From assembly GCA_016165875.1 (NCBI GenBank), contig JABBOT010000080.1, positions 18,920,141 to 18,984,140 of the forward strand: a DNA stretch of 64,000 bases. The letters run 5' to 3'. Below, piece by piece: positions 59,721-64,000 of the stretch (positions are counted from its first letter, which is position 1; the number at the start of each line of letters is the position of its first letter). The notes beneath the pieces are model-generated. The model was given only the letters and a program-made list of their open reading frames with translations. It did no database searches and was not told the origin of the DNA. The position numbers and the translations under genes are program-made. Source of the stretch: Acanthopleura granulata (Eukaryota > Mollusca > Polyplacophora > Chitonida > Chitonidae).

Positions 59721-60246
59721 TAAAATATGTGTGAAACGAAGAGTAAATATCGCCGAGAACATCACTGACATGTTGTCAAATTAATCCAGAAAAAATGACA
59801 CTCTACAGCGGGATTACGCACTGCCAATTCATAGGTTGTGATTTTTAAGCCCTGTGCTATTTGACGATGCATCCCTTGCACATGTAAAGATGCCTTAACG
59901 GATTTTGATATAAATTGTGGTTAAGTTACCGGTCTGCTACAGTCGTCGGCCATTGTCGCGTATTAAACTTGCAGTAGGCTCAAAATGCCGCCATAAGCCT
60001 GCCATCTGTATGAGGGATGCGCGTTTTAACACACGGAGCTAACAAAGCTGAAGTCTTTTCTTTTAATTGTAAAAACAAGCGGCTTCAATAAAACAACCAG
60101 TAATAACACGTAGAAACAATACCTATCATTTTTTTACATGTCAGTGAGTATAAAATATAAATGTCTGAGATAATCAAGGAGTTCGATAAAATTCGACATG
60201 TTTAACAATGGCACCATATAGTTTAACAATGTACCTATTTACATCA

Positions 60247-60656
60247 TTAAACTATTTCTAAAATATAACAGAGACATTTTATCACAAGCAATGTCCATAT
60301 GGGAATGAATTGTAATGACGGAGCAGAGCTATCCGGGTAGCTTTCCAAAACCTTTACTGTACTGAGCACATTTGTGTCCGTGGATCTCTCTGAATCGTCC
60401 TGAGAAGTGTGCGCGACGTTGGACGTTCCGAATGGCACAACAGGCGACGCCGGTTTGTCATTAATATTTCTCTCACAGTGACGCTTGTCTTCTCCGACAC
60501 ACGAAGCATACGCCATAGCGGTGGCGATAAGATTCTGCTCGTACACCCCGGTAAAAAGGTGTGACATAGGCCCCCGGGCGTACACAGCCACATCCTCGGC
60601 ACTGTGAGTCTCCGAATCCATCGGAACGGCCGCCTCTTGTTTAAACGAATCCCCGA
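60247..60656 (-). CDS. ALP: ALP last exon (zinc His, GPI signal, stop)
   Basis: − strand acceptor 'ctgttgcag'. Encodes 'FGDSFKQEAAVPMDSETHS' through 'YASCVG', a Ser/Asp-rich linker and the hydrophobic tail, 136 codons plus stop. Confidence 0.92.
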
Positions 60657-63600
60657 CTGCAACAGACCATAGGTAAGGGCATGAAGTACAAGATTTGGAA
60701 TTAACTTTATTCATCCGCCTACAACATTTACTGCGTCTTTTCGTCATCTGTGAAAACTGCTGACTGCTTCTCTTTGCATAAATCCGTCCCAATTTTTATT
60801 TTTTATATACTTTCTTAGTTCTTCGGTGGTTTGTTTCATTTGTCGTTTTGGAAACTTGTCTTGCAATTATTGACCCGGGACGTTCATTTTGGTTGACTGC
60901 TGGTAAACTACTGTCAGTTTCAGCGCCTAGATGAAGAATTTATGACTTTAGCACAGATGGAAAGACCACATGCAGCAGCGACAGTGTTACAGTTGGTAAA
61001 TGTCGTCATGAAATGGGTGAAATAAGGCCTCTTGCCAATTTATCACAGATAGGGTTTTAGTCTTGCAGCTGTTCATGTAAATGTTTAAATAGTAAAAGTT
61101 TACACGTCTCTTTGCACCGCGACTTCAGCAGAATTAGGTAAACATAATTTAGTGATGTAAAATGGCAATTTATTAGATATCGCTGGTCTGTAGATTTACT
61201 GAAAATGTCGTGTTGTCATTACATTAAATAACGAAAACAATGTAAAGGCATCGGGGAAGCGCCAAAATTCTGGTTTATGCAGGAATACAATCTAAAAGAC
61301 TACAGCATAGAGAATAAATAAAAAGTGGCAACGATAGTGTGACAGTTGGCAAATAGTGGCAAGTATATAACCAGCTATATATGCACTCTTGATAATTTTC
61401 TTCATTTAGGATTGTATTGTATGTGTTCCAAAAAATGTGCAAATAGCAACGACTTTCAGGTCCCCTGACAACGGTCAGACTGATGAGGTCTTCGCATTTA
61501 CACCAACCAGGCTTATATCACAGGTATGTGTTGGCACTGGATTGATTGGAGTTAATCTTTGTGTAGATATATAATGATCCTAGTGTTTGTTAGTTTTGAC
61601 GCGTGGAATGCATAAGTGTCGGATCTGACGTTTAAACTCTTTTTGACCCAAGGTATTCCTATTGTAACATGGAAAAAACCACATGCCTAGAAAACACAGA
61701 TTATTTTTAATGTCTTGCCGAGAATGTGTCTGTTTGCAAGAATGCTGTTTTTGCTATTTGTCGATATATTTTCTGTATTTTGTATAATCTACCAAACGTA
61801 TGTTGTTAAAAACAACTTATGTTAACAGTTTAATTGTTGAGAGGATTAAATAACAATTAATGTTCTGTCATGCCGCAAGCTATTCCATGGAAGTAGCACA
61901 GAGAAACTGCCATCTTTAACAATGACGTACATACAGCCTATCACGCTTATGGGACATTGGCGACAGTAACCGATGTGCAACACTCGTGGCCGTTTGCGTA
62001 GTTTAAAATTCTTGAAGTCACGTGTAAAAAAGAAAAAGTGCCAGTAATGTACCAAAGGTCTGTGAATTACCCCTGGCCCCCAATTTCCTCCACCCATAAA
62101 ACTGACCACCATCATAAAAATGTAAAACGTTTTTGAGTATGGCGTTAAGCAAGAAAACAGAACATAAACTCAGAGATGACAAAAACTTGTGTTATACCAG
62201 CGGTTTATAAAGGATGTCTTTAGTTTTCCTGTTGTAGTCGGAGGCCCATATATCCACCGTTTGTGCTGGCACAGAGATGTGAGCATTATTCAGATACAGA
62301 TCTCAAATAAGTATAAATGAGATACTTACATGTGTCAATACCGGTAAGGTTTCGCCGAGTGCCGTTTGTGATAGAATAACCCGGTCCGTTAGCGTATAGC
62401 AGCGTCGTAAAGGGGAGTCCGTCTGTGGCCGGCGCGACATCCTGTCGGTCTGCGAGACCTGAGAAAATAAATATATTTGATATATATTTGCATGTCTTCC
62501 TTAAAATATTGAAAATGGACAAGGTAGTGGTACATCAGAAAACTCAATAGTTGGCCTCAAATGTTATATATTCTCTCGACATTTGTAAACAGAACCAAGC
62601 ATGGAAAATGAAGCGCCAATATGAAAGCATAAGAGTCATAAGTAAGGTAAATGTATTCATTACAAAAAACTACAGTACATAGAGTAAATCCAGATCAGGG
62701 ACGACAGTGTGGTAGGTGGCAAATGGTCACACGTTACTAGTGAAATCCGTCCTCTTGTCAGTTTACCTGAGTTAGGGGTTTTTTTCCTAAACGTTCATGT
62801 CTTTCTTTAGAATTTGCACACATATCTACTTATCTGGTGAAGCCGCATGCCTAGTTTCAATTCCATATGACATTCGGAAAACTGTCCAAAGAAATGTCCA
62901 CAATTTTGTCGAATTTGGACGAATACGGCCAAAACTTGAACTTAATCTGCAACTCTCAATGGAATAAACATTTACTGTGTTTAGTCCCTACCTGTACAAG
63001 TGGATTGTAGGGGTCTGATAATTGGGAGAGAAATGATAATAAGGGATTAAATGAAATCGACTATATACTAGCCATTCCAGCATGAAAATATTAATCAAAA
63101 GACAAAACCGACAGTACTCTGACAGAGACAATTTGAACTTACCGAGGATAGGGTTGCCTCTGCTGGAGTAACCGGATATAACCATGGTGTGTGAATGGTC
63201 GGCAGTCACGACGATCAGTGTATCTGATTGGTTGGTCATTGATTTTGCGACTTCGATGGCCTCATCGAAGGCTAGGGTGTCAGCTAAAGCTCTCTTAGCC
63301 GCGTTGGAATGATGACCATGATCGATGCGACCTCCTGAAAAAGATTATTCTCATCTCATTTGAAGAAGAAAATAAAACTACTACTAAAATGATGTTACGG
63401 CAACAAAAGGGTTGACACTGTGCACCAAAATTACCGCGCATTTCTTTAAGTACAACGTGGAATTGTCAAAGATGTAATGACTCCCTGTCACATGAGCGTC
63501 GACACCGTGGGTGACAACAAGGACTGAGCACTGTAGGGCTTGCAAACGGACGTCTTTATAACAACGGTGTGTCTTCCCATGTGGAGCAACACTATCCTCG

Positions 63601-64000
63601 TCGTGTGCAGAATCACAACACTTTAATATCACTTCGAAAAGTAAGTTACAGAGCCTCTGTATAGTTAGCTTTGTAGCGAATGTACTTGCAGTTTGCATCA
63701 AGAGGTAATCAGAAGTGGTTTACCAGACAGTCCAAATTGAGAGGTTTTCGCTCTCACCTGATTCATTTCAGGGTAATGAACGAGTATTTTTAGCGTAATG
63801 CCTGACCGTTCATTTACCCTGCAATAATATTTTCTTACTTAAGCGGAGAAAATAAATGCTTATGACTTTGAGAGAGACATCTACACAATAGGAAAAATCG
63901 GTTTTAAATCGTGTCATGCAGACAGTGATGATTTTTACCTTCCACCATAAGAAAGTATCCGTTCTCATTTCTTTGGAGAATTTCCAGAGACTTCCTTGTC
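60247..64000 (-). CDS. ALP: Alkaline phosphatase, C-terminal part (5' exons beyond the window)
   Basis: Complement join of 63939-64000, 63143-63334, 62330-62458 and 60247-60656, all in phase; gene enters from the right edge. Matches animal alkaline phosphatase, a secreted or membrane-anchored zinc/magnesium phosphomonoesterase. Visible metal-site blocks are 'LMVEGGRIDHGHH' (Mg Glu, zinc Asp and His), 'VVTADHSH' (zinc Asp-His) and 'ETHSAEDVAV' (zinc His); all the ligands expected in this part are kept. Also conserved are 'GYSSRGNPILG', 'LLYANGPGYS' and 'ARGPMSHLFTGVYEQN'. N-glycosylation motifs 'NGT' and 'NLT' lie close together. The C-terminus is a ~20-residue hydrophobic stretch ('FIPIWTLLVIKCLCYILEIV'), typical of a GPI-anchor signal. 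The catalytic Ser lies upstream, outside the window. Confidence 0.93.
60960..61390 (+). repeat. Dispersed repeat family B, two copies in tandem
   Basis: First copy 60960-61150 ('gtgttacagttggtaaatgt', 'aaataggc'-type middle, 'aatagtaaaagtttacac'). Second 61245-61390 ('ttctggtttatgcaggaata', 'gtgtgacagttggcaaatag'), cut at its 3' end. They lie in the last ALP intron. Confidence 0.6.
62040..62155 (+). mobile_element. SINE tail fragment, diverged
   Basis: 'cccccaatttcctccaccca' and 'gtttttgagtatggcgttaa' resemble the end of family A with changes. Confidence 0.5.
62330..62458 (-). CDS. ALP: ALP exon, third from left edge of coding order
   Basis: − strand acceptor 'tattttctcag', donor 'acat|gtaagt'. 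Encodes 'LADRQDVAPATDGLPFTTLL' then 'YANGPGYS' and two N-glycosylation sites. Confidence 0.92.
62640..62815 (+). repeat. Dispersed repeat family B, copy 6
   Basis: 'cgacagtgtggtaggtggca', 'aatggtcacacgttactagt' and 'gaaatccgtcctcttgtcag' match the family order. Confidence 0.6.
63143..63334 (-). CDS. ALP: ALP exon with both zinc-site motifs
   Basis: − strand acceptor 'tttttcag', donor 'ctcg|gtaagt'. Encodes 'GGRIDHGHHSNAAKRAL' through 'TLIVVTADHSHTMVISGY' to 'GNPIL'. Confidence 0.94.
63939..64000 (-). CDS. ALP: ALP exon, cut by the right edge
   Basis: Encodes 'TRKSLEILQRNENGYFLMVE' plus one base, donor 'gaag|gtaaaa'. Includes the Glu that binds magnesium in the family. Its 5' end lies outside the window. 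Confidence 0.92.

Overview
The window is eukaryotic nuclear DNA from an animal, AT-rich and repeat-rich, with short exons, GT-AG introns and many tRNA-headed SINEs. The 3' tail shared by those SINEs (a 'gtgaaatattcttgag' core, then AATAAATAAA-like ends) is, as far as I recall, typical of molluscs and related lophotrochozoans. A marine mollusc or near relative is my best guess; the exact taxon is inference.

Four protein-coding genes can be built from exons whose splice phases agree. (1) A coactosin-like F-actin-binding protein, + strand, 10075-17098, four exons, 141 aa. (2) A BTB-BACK-Kelch protein (KLHL family, a Cullin-3 substrate-adaptor type), + strand, 32718-38204, three coding exons, 605 aa. 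(3) A PH-domain protein with a Pro/Gln/Tyr/Gly-rich tail, − strand, 52697-44012, eight coding exons, 339 aa, arranged like evectins (PLEKHB). It converges on the KLHL gene. (4) The 3' part of an animal alkaline phosphatase, − strand, from the right edge to 60247; its 5' exons lie outside the window. The four genes do not form one pathway.

Layout: 1-2489, two large tandem arrays; 2490-6165, no gene; 6168-7430, a full SINE and a broken reverse transcriptase; 7452-7960, a minisatellite; 8000-10070, SINE remains; 10075-17098, coactosin-like gene with a 5.5 kb second intron; 17.1-32.6 kb, gene-free and full of minisatellites, foldback elements and dispersed repeats; 32.7-38.2 kb, KLHL gene; 38.2-44.0 kb, long 3' flank; 44.0-53.6 kb, PH gene; 53.6-60.2 kb, gene-free; 60.2-64.0 kb, alkaline phosphatase.

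The most unusual signal is in the KLHL gene. Three separate minisatellites each start at a gene boundary and copy it: the exon 1 splice donor (about 25 copies of a ~59 bp unit in intron 1), the exon 3 splice acceptor (about 10 copies of an exact 30 bp unit in intron 2, the last six open in frame with the exon), and the last codons plus stop (about 6-8 copies of a ~47 bp unit in the 3' flank). Other notable items are a 92-nt near-perfect hairpin at 25863-25954, a foldback element with 27-bp inverted ends nested in another repeat at 20763-21223, and 84-bp direct repeats 1.67 kb apart.
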